Source: Selenia dentaria
Lineage: Eukaryota > Arthropoda > Insecta > Lepidoptera > Geometridae
Reading direction: 5' to 3'
Assembly: GCA_917880725.1 (NCBI GenBank)
Contig: OU862886.1
Span: 16,088,501-16,152,500 of the forward strand
DNA: 64,000 bases
How positions within the stretch are numbered: the first letter of the stretch is position 1; each line of letters opens with the position of its first letter. Below the pieces are notes generated by a model. The model ran no database searches. It worked only from the letters and a program-made list of their open reading frames with translations, and was not told the origin of the DNA. Of the stretch, positions 22,201 through 32,516 are shown piece by piece. The translations under genes and the position numbers were made by a program.

Positions 22201-25200
22201 TCATGAAATTATAATTTTAAGGAAGTTTACTAGTGATTAGCGTTACAACCATGGGTTAAAACAATGCTGAAATATCGGGAACCATAAGATAAATGTATCG
22301 TTTCTACTGTTATCTCTTTTATCTATAGTTTAAACAGTTTCCTTTACCTCTGCAAATTGACGTCCGCTTACGATAAGGTTTCGTAGCCGTCTATGAAGAC
22401 CTGCGTCATGCGTACACCGATGTACTTACCTAGATACGCGTAACAAGTTTTATTCTAATCTTACCTGGAGAAAACAAAACGATAGCCTTCATGCAACCAC
22501 ACTCGCTTCCGTCTGGTGCTATTTGACGAAACCGGCAGAGGATTTCCTGTAAAAACGAAAAGTTGTTTTAATTAATAAAATATGACAAAAATCGTTAGGT
22601 ACGAGGGTCATTTGAAAAGTTCTTAGCCTAACATACTTAATGAAATCACAAGATTTTGAGTTTATTTTTATTTATCAACATACTCTCCTCCGAGCTCAAA
22701 ACACTTTTTCCATCGACCCGGTAAGGCTTCAATATCCGTTTTAAAAAAATCTTCGTCTTACTCCTCAAAATAAGCGTCCACGGCGGCTATGACCTCTTCA
22801 TTTGTAAAAAAATGTTTACCACCTAAAAATTTTTTCAGCTTTGGGAACAGATAAAAGTCGGACGGTGCTAAATCCGGTGAATATGGGGGATGAGGTAACA
22901 ATTCGAAGCCACATTGATGGATTTTTGCCATGGATTGCACAGAGGTGTGAACGCGCGCATTGTCCTGATGAAACAAGACTTTTCTTCTCAATAAACCTGG
23001 ACGTTTTTCTTTGATTTCTTCTCTCAAACGACGCAACAGGTTGCAATAGTAATCGGAGTTTATTATTTCACCCTTTTTTAAATAATCCACGAGAATTATA
23101 CCCTTTGCATCCCAAAAAACGGATGACATGACTTTGCCCGCCGATAAAACCACCTTTGCCTTCTTTGGGGTGGGCGATCCTGCTCCATTGTTTTCCATTT
23201 CCATTTCCATTGTTTCGACTGTTCTTTTGTCTCGGGTGTATTGTGGTGAACCCAGGTTTCATCCATGGTTATAAATCTTTCAACAAATTCTATTGAGTCA
23301 GCTTCATATGACTCTAAACAGTTGCGAGAAGTTATGAGTCGGTTGTGTATTTGTTCCACTGAAAGCAGTCGCGGTACCCACCGCGCAGACACCTTAGAGA
23401 ATCCAAGTTCAGCAGTAATTATATGATGTGTTCGCTCAGATGAGATGCCTACAGTCTTAGCTATCTCCTCGACAGTCAATCTTCGATCAGATAAAATTAA
23501 ATCACAGTTTTTTTCTTTGTTTTGATCAGTGGAAGCAGTCGAAGGCCGGCCACTACGGGGCTCATCTTGAATGGTCTCACGACCACGTTTAAACTCTGCC
23601 ACCCAGTTTTTAACAGTCGCATACAAAGGAGCGGACTCACCCAAAGTAGCAGACATGTCTTCATGTATAGCTTTTAGAGATAAACCTTTCAAATTCAAGT
23701 ATTTTATCACTGCACGATGTTCAATTTTATCCATTTTCATAAATAGCTCTGACTTGACTTACGGTATCACGTGTAAACGAACAATGAGTTACTGTGAATA
23801 AACTAAACTGTGCATACTTGTTGCTAAATAATGTAACTACAAAATGAGGGTAGTTATAAAAAAACCAATGACTTTAACCATGTTAGGCTAAGAACTTTTC
23901 AAATGACCCTCGTATATAACAACAATATTCTAAAGCCCGAAGATGAACACATTAGCCGGTGTGTTTTTTCTTACACGCTTAAATTACTCAATCGATACCT
24001 ATTGTCTAAACTTGACACACAAATACCCTGTAGCCCTGAAAACACATATGTAGGCTCCTTAATGTTTACCTGAATATCTAAATGTTACTTTGGTATATTA
24101 ATATCATATAAGACAATGTGCCAGGTAGAGCCTCAGATGAAATAAAAATAACAGGTAAAGTAGGCGTAACAAATGACAGACGATATAGGGCTGTAGAGTT
24201 CGTTATCTAACGAGTAGGTAAGCACCGAGGTGTTTGCTTCTGTATTTAATAATAATAATAATAATAATCTTTATTTCAGGCAATAGTAGAAATACACAAC
24301 ATAAAAATACCAGCGGCCCATATACAAAACATATACCTTATAGACTAACATATATACATATATTATTTGATTTCTTAACTAGCGTACAGTAAGTTCAGGA
24401 TTTATATTCGGTCTAGGCTCCCTGTACCGTCGAAAAACGATCCCTTCAGGCCTGTAGTCCGGTGCCAGGAACGTCTCTTTAAACTTCGCTGGAAACCGGA
24501 GCACGTACGACTTGAAGTTCGTTTCTCTTTTCGAATCCAGGCGCATTAATGTAACTTCGGGTAAGGCCTGAGTCTGGATATTACGGTCATTCCATTTTTT
24601 TCTGATGTAATTCACAATGTCATCTCCCGACGTGTCTTTGTGAAATCGGGAGAGGTATACAGCTGACACAGGCTCAACAGCACGGATGGTCGTGGCTGCA
24701 GCAGGAGCGGTGCCGCGGAGGTTTCGGGCTGGTCGAGCTCGCCGTTTCTTCTTCTCGACAAGGATGAAGCCTTCCTTGTCCACCGTTTTTGTGCTTAATG
24801 CGGTAGTATGTTCACACATGGGATTCCGTTCAGTGAACGGTGCATGTGACTGGCGCGCTACTTGCGCGAAAGTTTTCTGGCGCCGGCGGGAGGGTAAGGA
24901 TGCCTCAGGTGGATGAAGCACTGATGTCCCGGACTTGTTAGGGCTGGCTACGACCACAGAAATACCACGGTCATCAACCCGCGGCGATGTATCAGGGTCA
25001 GATGTCGGTGTCGCTAACACGCTGATTTTGCAATTAGGATTTTCGCCGCGTCGACGCATATTGATGTTTTGTGCGGACAGCGGCGAAATTGTCGGCGCAG
25101 CGATTTTATTGCACAATTCAGCTAACTCTACCTTGAGTTTTTCAACAGTTTGCTCCGAGATGTTCAATTTGAAGCGTATTTCCGTGACATCGGTCCTGAG

Positions 25201-28200
25201 AAGCGTCATATCCTTTAATAGCTTGCTTACGTCAACGTGATCAAAGGTGACGCAAGGCAAGCGATGCAGATCGCGCGCCACGAATGTCGGGATGTCATCA
25301 GGCTCAGTCTCCTTAAACACCCGAAAGATGTCCTGCAGGTCCTTCTTGCCACGCCCGTCTCTTTGTCTCGTGATGAGACGGATGGTGGTCACGGCGGTGT
25401 CAGCAAGCGTCTTCTTGGCTGCGACGATGTCATCTTCTGAGTAGCTGGACGTGCAGATCTGCTCAAGACTGAGCTCATCCATCACGTCCAGCTTCTGCTG
25501 CACAAACGCGAGTAGCTCATGGATGACAACGCGTTCAGAACGCTTCGCTTCCATGTCGACGCGCTATTTTACAAACACGTTAAAAATCTGGGTCAGCATT
25601 GGAGCAGTCGCTGTACGAACGACCGCTCATGTCAGCGACTTAATAGACTGTCAGTATTTAAATAACTAGCATTATTATGCAATGTGTACCTGTAACGTAT
25701 TGAGTTCCAAGTCAGCCAATGGGTCTGGCGGCAGCCTGACACGGGCTGTAGGCGCGGCAAGCAGCGGGCCAAGGTCCCACGGCGCTGACCACTGAGCCAG
25801 GTGCAGTAAGAACAGATCCTTCCATGCAGCCCGAAGGAGAACCAGCTGGTCTGACGGCGCTAGAGCTTGGAATGGAGCGAGGCAGCGAACCCACCGCACA
25901 GCCATGAATAGCAGCCGTGCGCTAGTTTCCTGTAATAATGAGGGTAGTATTTAGTAATGCAGTTTAGTTAATTAAGTAATAAGGTAACCAGATAATAAAC
26001 ATGTTCACTTGAATACCCGATCTATACTAATTTATAAGAGATATTGGTAGTAATTCGCTTGTTCAGAACACCAAACTAAACTAGCAAACTAAAATTTATT
26101 TTTAGTAAATTATGGTATTAAGTAGTAAATTCTTATTCTGTTCATGCATAATCCATCAAAGGTCACACGACCAGACACAATAGAAATTTTATTGTGATAA
26201 CGACATCGACTCTTGAAGGGTTAAGTTCAAATTCGTATAATGCTTTCAAGTGACAATTCTTAAATTTGCCGTTTCTGTTTAATTGTGGGTTAATGTTTAG
26301 TGCAAATTTAATCGTCATGTAAGTTCGTGCTCTCTAAACTAGCCTAAACTGATCTTAAACTACCCACATTTGAACAGAATAATCATATGTTTAGAATTAT
26401 CATTCAAGTGTTACACGAATGTGGATTTTAGTAATAACATGATAAGAACTACCATAGTTTAGAGAATTTTAGTTTAGTGTACGCACAAGCGAATAAATAC
26501 CATTGTTACACCTAGCACAGTAAACTTTTCTTCCTTTTGTGCACCTTACCTACTGGCAGGATGTTTTTAAAGATGCAAAAGTCTTAAAATTAGATCAATA
26601 TGTAAATGTTCTAAAGCTGTCTGAAAAGTAAGTACTATGAACTTTCATATCGACTGAATTATTGCAATAAAACATCATGATGATGCAGATGCAGAGTTAA
26701 ACAGCATCAAAAATTCCAAAACGAACAAAAACAATACAAGCGCCTCTAGCCGGTTCCACCATGACCTAATGTACCTACTATATATACTCCTATATACCTA
26801 CTATATAGGTAGATATATACTCGTAAGAACGTACCTAATATACTATTTTATATATTTTACTGTTAATTTGCTATGTAGATACCAAATATACCAATAAAAT
26901 ATATAGGTACCAACTATATTTGTTGGACCAACCCACTAGTTCTTTAACAAGGAAGACATGCGCAAAGTGACAAATACACAATCGTAGATATGTAAGGTAC
27001 ATTCTGAGTTCCAGTCAATCGCGGTCCATGGGCGGGGGAAGTCAAGTAAAGGCGATAAGTCACTTGCAGCCGCCCAATCGTAGCGTGAGCCCGCCCCTAC
27101 AGTCAAAAAGCCACCTACTAACTGTGTACACACCCCTTGAGGCTATGTTTCGGTTACCGAAGTAAATGTTTAGAAAGTTGAAATAATACTAAACATAGAG
27201 GGGCATCACGTGTTTAGTTAATTCGTGCAAAGTTTCCTGAAAAGTTCACCAACAACATTTCAGCACGTTGACTAAGAACATAAGGTACCTACAGTTAAGC
27301 TTAGTAGTAACTCGATTCATTGAACTGTTTATATTTGTGCAGAAAGCGTGCTTTGAGGATTTGTTTATAGAATTCGTAGATACTTAAATCTACTTCGGTA
27401 GGTTACCTGAAGCAATTCCCACGTGGGTGCTAGTGGAACTCCAAACGCGCTGGGTGGTGGACGAAGCAGAGTCGGGTCTCCTTGCAGTTGTAATTGCTTC
27501 GCGCTCCACATGAGTTCCTTAACACAAAAACTTTATTTATGTCAGCATGTAAGGAAAAATAAAGATGATAAAATGGTGATTCTTATTTAATTATAGTTTA
27601 ACTCCACCCTGAGACGTACGGTAAGCTTTACAGCCCCATATTTCCCAGTACCAATCTATTTTCAGTTGCTGCAATGCCCTTCAAATTTTTACTGCATTTT
27701 ACTGTTTGGATATTTGACATCGCGGTGTATTTCACAAAGACCTGTACAAATTCCACCTACCTTCCAATTACCTGATTGCCTACCTGATTACTAATAAGAT
27801 ATATAAACCGTTTAAAACCATTTACATCACAATATGTATCTTATACATATACGTACGCTTACAACTACTGATGACAGTATTTTGTAAACCTGTTTTGAGA
27901 TACTGGTAGCTGAAAAAGGTTACCGAAGAAACCTTTGTAGGTCATTAGAGCCCTCCGCGAAATTGTACAATGATGGCATTAAAACAATGAACCATTTAGC
28001 TGCAAGATATAAGTACCTACTCGTATATAGATTTTTTAAGATGACCGGTACATTTAGATATAGGTATATAGTTATAGAGTACCTAATATACTACTCATCT
28101 CAAAACTTGAAACTAGTCCAGATGATGGGATGATACTAAGAAAGGCACTCTCTGCCTCTGCTTGACACATTATACATGCAAGTCCCAGAGGCGAAGAATT

Positions 28201-30952
28201 AATAACGACTGTGAAATAAGGAATAATGCGCCCTCGCCGGTCCACCAAAACCATCTAAAGACATGATGCTTCTGCCTTACTCTTCCCGGCTTCAGAATGC
28301 AGGACTATTCCATATTCTTCCATTGACTAAAGGAAAATGCGCCGAATGAGCGGTATGCTATTTTTCACATCGATGTTTAGTAGAGTTTTGCTGCACATCT
28401 GCACTTTGGACGCACAACTGAGCTACTGTTGTGCGTCCTCCATCGCACCTATAACACTTATAGGTATACTACCTACGAGCATTCATAAAGAGGGTATATA
28501 GGAATTATGCAAGCGGCCAGTCATAAACAAAGCCAGTATTGCTATTAACAGTATAGGTACATGTATTGTTACCGAAAGACATATTGAGTCGACCTCACTT
28601 CAAGGGTGGGATAATGGTAAGATGATGATCTGAAGAGATGGGCGTTAACTTTACACACCTGACACTTATCACTAGACATCAGCATGTGCAGGAGTCCAGG
28701 TGGTGGCGGTGCTAAGAATGGCTCTGGCATGAGGGGAAGAGGGCTGGTCGCTCCTGCTGCGCCACTTGACCCCGCTGATGATGCCGTACTGAGCGAAGCG
28801 CTGTCCGTGATGCCGGTTATGCTGAACTGTTGGAAGACAGGAACTAGCTTTTATAAGTGATGAAGACTCTGACAAAGATAGCTTGCACTGATGACGATAC
28901 GCAGTGGGTGAGGAAAAGCGACGGTCCGCTACCGCCGTTGTTATAAATGCGGTCAAGATAATCGATTGTAATTACCGCGTAAGTTAAACCGTTAAAATTT
29001 CACTGATTCATGATTTAAGCTGGTGGTGCAAGTGGCCCATAGGCTCTTACTATACTAACGAATGTTTCAATGAAGTTAAGTTTTTAGAACTCAAGTATTT
29101 TAGAATAACGAGGTAATGTTAACAATAAGCTACGAGAATAACCCTTCAGTAATTTTCATGTTTTAGTTTACTGAACAAGTACGAGGCCCGCCTGGTGTTA
29201 AGTGGTAGCATCTGCAACAAACTGCGCAAATCACCCTGATTATTTAAGTTTTTAAATCTCATGTGCGTGTAACTTCACCAGCACCCACACCTTTCAATAC
29301 GGAACACACACAGGCACACATTATATATATAGATACACAAAAGCTTCATCGTATGGTGGCAGTACATTCCCGAATGAACTCTTTCACAAAGAGTTCCACA
29401 GCTACTATGGTAGTGTTGGGGTTTATAAGGCATTGTAGCAAATAAAATTATTGGTGATGGGTCTACAAGTTTTTCTACCAAGCGCAGTGCAGTGAAGAGC
29501 AAAGCAACACTGCAAAGCAACACTGCAAACCAATGTGACTTGAGATACCTCGAGTCAACTCAACACTCACATTGTTGTATAATCAGCTTCTTAGAAATAT
29601 CTAAATCAGGAACTACAATTTATTATAATATTATTTAGGTTTACTTTTGACGTTGTTTATCAAATACACTGCCGTCTATTCGTAAATCATAATTCCTCTC
29701 CATCCAAAGGTTGTCTGGAAGAGATCGCTTATAAGCGATTAGACCGCCCATTGTACAACAGTATTCATAATTATATATTAAATGTATCCATGTTTTTATG
29801 TGCAACAAAAAGTGATCTATCTACAATTATACTTATATCGGTAGGTACAAGTATTTACTGTCACGCTAATAAATACCTACTTTATAACCGGGAGCAAAGA
29901 TTGTTGCATCTTTGACAACATCCGTGAAACAAATGACGAGATGACAAGAAACGTTGGAAAAATAACCTTATGTACAAGGGCGATATCTCAAAGAATTTGA
30001 CATCGGTGAGCTCGTCGACGAACGCAACGATGAATCATTTGAGAATCGCACGGCAGTAGTGCCGCTCGCGAGTACCAATTTACGTAGTAAAACAACTGAA
30101 AAGCTTTTAAACAAAACCTTTCGTATAGCTTTTCAAATGGTTGATGCCGTCTGCAGTCGTGTTAGAAATAATGACTCTAGCGTAGCGTTATATTCTCTTT
30201 GATAATGACTGCAGCGACATGACATGACGACGTGTCGCGGCGACATGAAGCAACGACACGTCGTCTGCGGCTGCGATGTGTAGCGGGCTACCATCTTGCA
30301 CCTTTACACTAAAATAACAGTAGTTATTTATGATTATTTATATTTAAGGTAAGCAACTACTTTATTTACTGCACTTTCTATAAGGTCTCAACTTGCTCGC
30401 GTAAGCGCTGCTTCAAAATGGGAGCGTTAGTAAAGTAAATTGACCAATGGATTCGACTAAATATCTCTAAATTATGGTGGTTCTTATTCTGTTTGAACTA
30501 AAATCCAAATTAGTTTAACACTTCCCTATGAAAGCACTATAATTAGACATTTCTCTTAGATTGTGGGTAAGATTTAGATAGATTTGTCGTCGCGATTTGT
30601 CTTGGTGCTCGCTAAACTAACGTAAACATACCATATAACTTAAACTTGAATGGAATAATCCTACTTATTTTTAGAAATTTCATCCTAAGTTTTCCATGAA
30701 TTTGGACTCTAATTTTAACAGAATAAGGACCATAATAAAGTTTTGGTTTGCTAGTTTAGTTTTTGGAACAAGTGAACCGCTACCAATGGTTGTTTACCTG
30801 AAAGTTAAACGAAGGTGGTAGTGGCGTGTATGGTGACGGCGGCGACAGTTTGAGCGGGTGCGGCTTATGGGCGTGCGACATCGGCGGCGGCAGCGACGAC
30901 ATCGCCGACGCGTGCAGCTTCGGCTTGCGGGGGCCGCGTTCGTGTTGCACCG
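19041..30952 (-). CDS. dsf: Nuclear receptor dissatisfaction (NR2E group), 3' seven exons, partial
   Basis: Seven exons, in transcript order 30952-30798, 28826-28659, 27517-27407, 25929-25690, 22546-22465, 22124-22019 and 19236-19041, join in frame with GT-AG introns. They encode the end of the DNA-binding-domain extension (VQHERGPRKPKLH), a Ser/Pro/Gly-rich hinge and a full ligand-binding domain. The latter has WELLQ, ETSARLLFMAVRWV, the DLFLLHLAQWS helix-5 region and the AF-2 helix LLHDMYRM. The hinge/LBD wording matches Drosophila Dissatisfaction better than Tailless, as I recall both families. Dsf is a nuclear transcription factor controlling sex-specific neural development in flies. The zinc-finger exons are absent from the window. 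No coding defect is visible. Confidence 0.9.
19237..22018 (-). other. dsf intron between last two coding exons
   Basis: This intron holds a MITE copy at 20212-20563 and a Helitron-like 3' end at about 21406-21530 (minus orientation, CTAGCTGCAGCCGCGACTTCG). The frames at 19093-19365, 21042-21281 and 21614-21853 are chance or exon antisense. The rest is AT-rich and unrecognised. Confidence 0.6.
20212..20563 (+). mobile_element. MITE family A, copy 1
   Basis: The left end GGTAGTAATTCGCTTGTTC and the right-end reverse complement beginning GTACACTAAACTAAAATTC are inverted relatives. The interior is about 90% like 26046-26500. This copy lacks the 69-bp nested insertion of copy 2. Confidence 0.8.
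22019..22124 (-). CDS. dsf: dsf LBD exon, second last
   Basis: This exon encodes the LBD segment with QPVEMLQDQAQCILADYVR. It follows the acceptor TTTCACAG and ends CCG|GTAAG. It starts in phase 1 and ends in phase 2, matching both neighbours. Confidence 0.93.
22465..22546 (-). CDS. dsf: dsf LBD exon, third last
   Basis: This 82-nt exon encodes EILCRFRQIAPDGSE and then GCMKAIVLFSP. It lies between TTTTTACAG and CAG|GTAAG. The wording is near-identical to what I recall for fly Dsf at this position. Confidence 0.94.
22602..23912 (-). mobile_element. mariner element with perfect outer TIRs
   Basis: Both ends start CGAGGGTCATTTGAAAAGTT and stay identical for about 34 bp. TA flanks are at 22600-22601 and 23913-23914. 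The 1311-bp length is normal for mariner. The end identity points to recent arrival. Confidence 0.95.
22668..23740 (-). pseudogene. mariner transposase, one frameshift and one stop
   Basis: The frame from ATG 23740 has the paired helix-turn-helix region, RSGRPSTAST and the first catalytic block ITMDETWVHHNTPETK. A TGGAAA triplication near 23195-23215 shifts the frame. The shifted frame then gives the second Asp (FHQDNARVHT) and third Asp (PPYSPDLAPSDF). A TAA at 22758-22760 interrupts about 30 residues before the natural end at 22668. All three catalytic Asp positions are intact. It is inactive as read. Confidence 0.92.
24250..25653 (-). mobile_element. ORF1-only retroposon with 8-bp TSD
   Basis: GTATTTAA occurs at 24242-24249 and 25654-25661, directly bounding the element. 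In element orientation there is a roughly 99-nt leader, one 391-codon ORF, a 129-nt trailer with AATAAAG, and a (ATT)n tail. No reverse transcriptase is present. It resembles a complete half-LINE-like element and not a 5'-truncated copy. Confidence 0.8.
24379..25554 (-). CDS. Retroposon ORF1-like protein, 391 aa, intact
   Basis: The frame is uninterrupted from an ATG in good context. The N-terminal 100 residues are mostly helical and acidic (VIHELLAFVQQKLDVMDEL). Residues about 110-155 show heptad-like Leu/Ile spacing and may form a coiled coil. The middle 160-290 is Ser/Thr/Pro-rich and basic. Residues about 300-391 (VYLSRFHKDTSGDDIVNYI, then a conserved-looking SYVLRFPAKF) resemble the RNA-binding ORF1 tail of insect LINEs. 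I have a memory of similar single ORFs in many moth genomes but no named family. Function is inferred as RNA binding or chaperoning for retrotransposition. Confidence 0.75.
   Translation of the reverse strand: MEAKRSERVVIHELLAFVQQKLDVMDELSLEQICTSSYSEDDIVAAKKTLADTAVTTIRLITRQRDGRGKKDLQDIFRVFKETEPDDIPTFVARDLHRLPCVTFDHVDVSKLLKDMTLLRTDVTEIRFKLNISEQTVEKLKVELAELCNKIAAPTISPLSAQNINMRRRGENPNCKISVLATPTSDPDTSPRVDDRGISVVVASPNKSGTSVLHPPEASLPSRRRQKTFAQVARQSHAPFTERNPMCEHTTALSTKTVDKEGFILVEKKKRRARPARNLRGTAPAAATTIRAVEPVSAVYLSRFHKDTSGDDIVNYIRKKWNDRNIQTQALPEVTLMRLDSKRETNFKSYVLRFPAKFKETFLAPDYRPEGIVFRRYREPRPNINPELTVR
25690..25929 (-). CDS. dsf: dsf LBD core exon
   Basis: This 240-nt exon in phase 0 encodes ETSARLLFMAVRWVRCL (helix 3), then DQLVLLRAAWKDLFLLHLAQ (helices 4-5 and the LBD signature) and a variable loop. 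The borders are ACAG|GAAACT and CAG|GTACA. Confidence 0.95.
26046..26500 (+). mobile_element. MITE family A, copy 2, with nested insertion
   Basis: Terminal inverted repeats of about 60 bp are recognisable (left GGTAGTAATTCGCTTGTTC; right ends ACAAGCGAATAAATACCA). It aligns with copy 1 except for the 69-bp block at 26152-26220 plus short indels. Confidence 0.85.
26152..26220 (+). mobile_element. 69-bp micro-element, copy 1
   Basis: It is absent from the matching site of MITE copy 1 and flanked by ATAA and TTAA, suggesting a TTAA target. About 62 of 69 bases match the reverse complement of 38105-38173. The interior CACAATA...TATTGTG is a small palindrome. Confidence 0.7.
27407..27517 (-). CDS. 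dsf: dsf hinge/LBD exon
   Basis: This 111-nt exon in phase 0 encodes ELMWSAKQLQLQGDP and ends PTWELLQ at the start of the LBD. The borders are GTTAAG|GAACTC and CAG|GTAAC. Confidence 0.92.
27518..28658 (-). other. dsf intron, nothing recognised
   Basis: AT-rich with short chance frames, for example 28072-28254. No mobile element was identified. Confidence 0.5.
28659..28826 (-). CDS. dsf: dsf hinge exon
   Basis: This 56-codon exon encodes a Ser/Ala/Gly-rich stretch, then PFLAPPPPGLLHMLMSSDKC, a conserved hinge motif in Dsf as I recall it. The acceptor CCAACAG|TTC keeps phase 0 and the donor is CAG|GTGTGT. A frame on the same strand (28672-28956) is a shadow. Confidence 0.9.
29895..30070 (+). 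repeat. Partial copy of 34.6-kb repeat
   Basis: Matches 34621-34790 closely (ATCTTTGACAA, CCGTGAAACAAATGACGA, GAGAATCGCACGGCAGT) but lacks the left inverted terminus. Confidence 0.75.
30466..30778 (+). mobile_element. MITE family A, copy 3, diverged
   Basis: The right terminus, read as reverse complement, gives CACTTGTTCCAAAAACTAAA, like the left end of copy 1. The interior keeps the TTGTGGGTAA and GCTCGCTAAACTAA blocks. It abuts the dsf exon at 30798. Confidence 0.6.
30798..30952 (-). CDS. dsf: dsf exon after the DNA-binding domain
   Basis: Begins with CG, completing an Ala codon from an upstream exon outside the window. It encodes VQHERGPRKPK, the C-terminal extension of the NR2E DNA-binding domain, then a His/Pro/Ser-rich hinge ending SFNFQ. 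The donor is CAG|GTAAAC. The acceptor CCTGAAG is weak, so the start is the least certain of these borders. Confidence 0.87.
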
Positions 30953-31014
30953 CTTCAGGACAAACCAGACAAGGTTTACATTATTTTGGTTAAGTTATAC
31001 CTATTATATATTCG

Positions 31015-31510
31015 TAAGATGCTACGCCTCGCGATTTCACCCGCGTGATGCTCGATGATGATTATGATGATGATGATGATGATGATGATCCTTGTTTGTA
31101 TGATCTGAGATGATGATGAATAGTATCCTACGTGTTAATCCAGCACCTTATCTAACTCCATATCAAATTTTTCACTCGCTGTGCCTGCTATTACACCCGC
31201 TTGGTGATGGATGATGATGATGAAAATTATCCTATGTTAATCCAGCGCCTCATCTACCTCTCTACATCCATACATCCATACTCACATACTTTGGCGTTTA
31301 TAATATTAGTAGGATTTATAAGATTACTAACTGCGCCCCGCGGTTTCACCCGCGTAGTGATGGATAATGTTGATCAAGATAATGACAATCTATGTGTTAT
31401 TCTAGTGCCTCATCTACCTTCATACCAAATTTCATCCCAATCCGTCTAGCCGTTTTTTCGTGATTGAGTATCAAACCTCCATCCATCCAAACATTCGCAT
31501 ATATTTTATG
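31015..31510. repeat. Tandem fragments of a TTTCACCCGCGT repeat with GATGAT runs
   Basis: Three tandem pieces start with variants of CGATTTCACCCGCGTGATG at about 31030, 31190 and 31340, each followed by GATGAT microsatellite and TCATCTACC-like sequence. A fourth relative lies at 59275-59465. Confidence 0.6.
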
Positions 31511-32350
31511 TAGAGTAGTAAAAAAAAAGACGTGTGGCACCCGGAGACTGCCGCGGTAAAGCTATTGCATAGCTGTTTTTATCAACTTATGCAATTATAA
31601 TTATTTAACCAATGCCATCTAGAGGCGAGTTGCTGAACTAAAGAGACAAGCGTGATATTTCAAAAAGTCATTAAAAGTTCTGCTATTCATCAATAGATGG
31701 AGTCGGAGTGGGGGGTGTTAGGTTATCTTCGTTACGGAATTTCTGGATTCGGTCTCCACGCTCAAGGCCACGCTCAAAATAAGACATTTTACTTCGACAC
31801 GATGAAATGCTCGGTAGGTACTAACTTCTTGTTTGGTGAAATAAGCAGTTAAATTGTTTTAGTCTCATTATTGTTTTTGGACTATGCTGCCTTATCAATT
31901 AGAAGGTTTGATTTGAATGATATAACGGAGTTTTGTGATGCCCGATCTACGTATCATGATAACTAGGTTTTCAATGCACATCGCAAGGACGTATCTAATC
32001 TTTGCTATTCATTTCTCAGCCATTAATCTCAATTAGTTTAGATTAAATTAAATTAGATTATAAATCGTCAAAGTTTGACTCTTCATAAACTACATCATTT
32101 TTTGCACTGCTCGTATTAAGTATTACGTTGAAACAACATTGATTTTGAATATCTGAAAGCAATTTCTCCCGACGTTTAACTATTTGATTAAATAATTTAA
32201 TATATGTATCTACGAGTATTAATTATCGTTAACATTATGGGAATATAATCACTCTTCTCTCAAATCATTACAGAAGAACTTTAGCTTGTGTTGTTTTCTT
32301 TATAGTATATGCGTCCCGGCCCAATCGGGTATAATATAACCTGTGCCATT
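31511..32350. other. Intron or intergenic DNA, nothing recognised
   Basis: AT-rich sequence, presumably in the long dsf upstream intron. No coding or repeat signal. Confidence 0.4.
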
Positions 32351-32352
32351 TG

Positions 32353-32442
32353 CTGCATTGATGTAATAGTAGTTTATGCAACTGTCATATAATACCCGTG
32401 TTATATGCAGTTGCATACACTACTTTATCTTCACTAATGCAA
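32353..32442. repeat. 90-bp imperfect hairpin
   Basis: TGCATTGATG...GTTTATGCAACTG pairs with CAGTTGCATAC...ACTAATGCA across a 3-10 nt loop. It lies 75 bp beyond the 3' end of the recombinase gene. Confidence 0.55.
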
Positions 32443-32516
32443 TTAATCAAACAACAAGAGTAAAAGCTGACAATAGTTTATTTATAATAATTGTTCAAAT
32501 TTTGGATGGTACAATT

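Larger units (their letters stand above)
22547..25689 (-). other. dsf intron loaded with two insertions
   Basis: This intron contains the mariner at 22602-23912 and the ORF1-only retroposon at 24250-25653. The latter ends only 37 bp from the 25690 exon border. About 250 bp of original intron is left between them. Confidence 0.85.
25930..27406 (-). other. dsf intron with MITE copy 2
   Basis: Carries the MITE at 26046-26500, which itself carries a 69-bp insertion at 26152-26220. The remaining sequence, including 26936-27133, has no recognised feature. Confidence 0.65.
28827..30797 (-). other. dsf intron with two repeat pieces
   Basis: Holds a truncated copy of the 34598-34798 repeat at about 29895-30070 and a diverged MITE family A copy at about 30466-30778. 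The rest is unrecognised. Confidence 0.55.

Noticed and set aside
24686..25444. Plus-strand frames opposite the retroposon ORF
   Set aside because: Shadows of the intact minus-strand ORF at 24379-25554.
28672..28956. 94-codon minus-strand frame
   Set aside because: It overlaps the dsf hinge exon in another frame; the exon frame gives the family motif and correct splice phases.
30210..30300. GC-rich run with repeated CGACATGA/ACGTCGT motifs as a possible gene start
   Set aside because: No open frame and no promoter motif. Just a locally repetitive stretch.
31050..31090. GATGAT run considered as the tail of an RTE LINE
   Set aside because: No reverse-transcriptase remnants upstream; it recurs with a TTTCACCCGCGT block belonging to another repeat.
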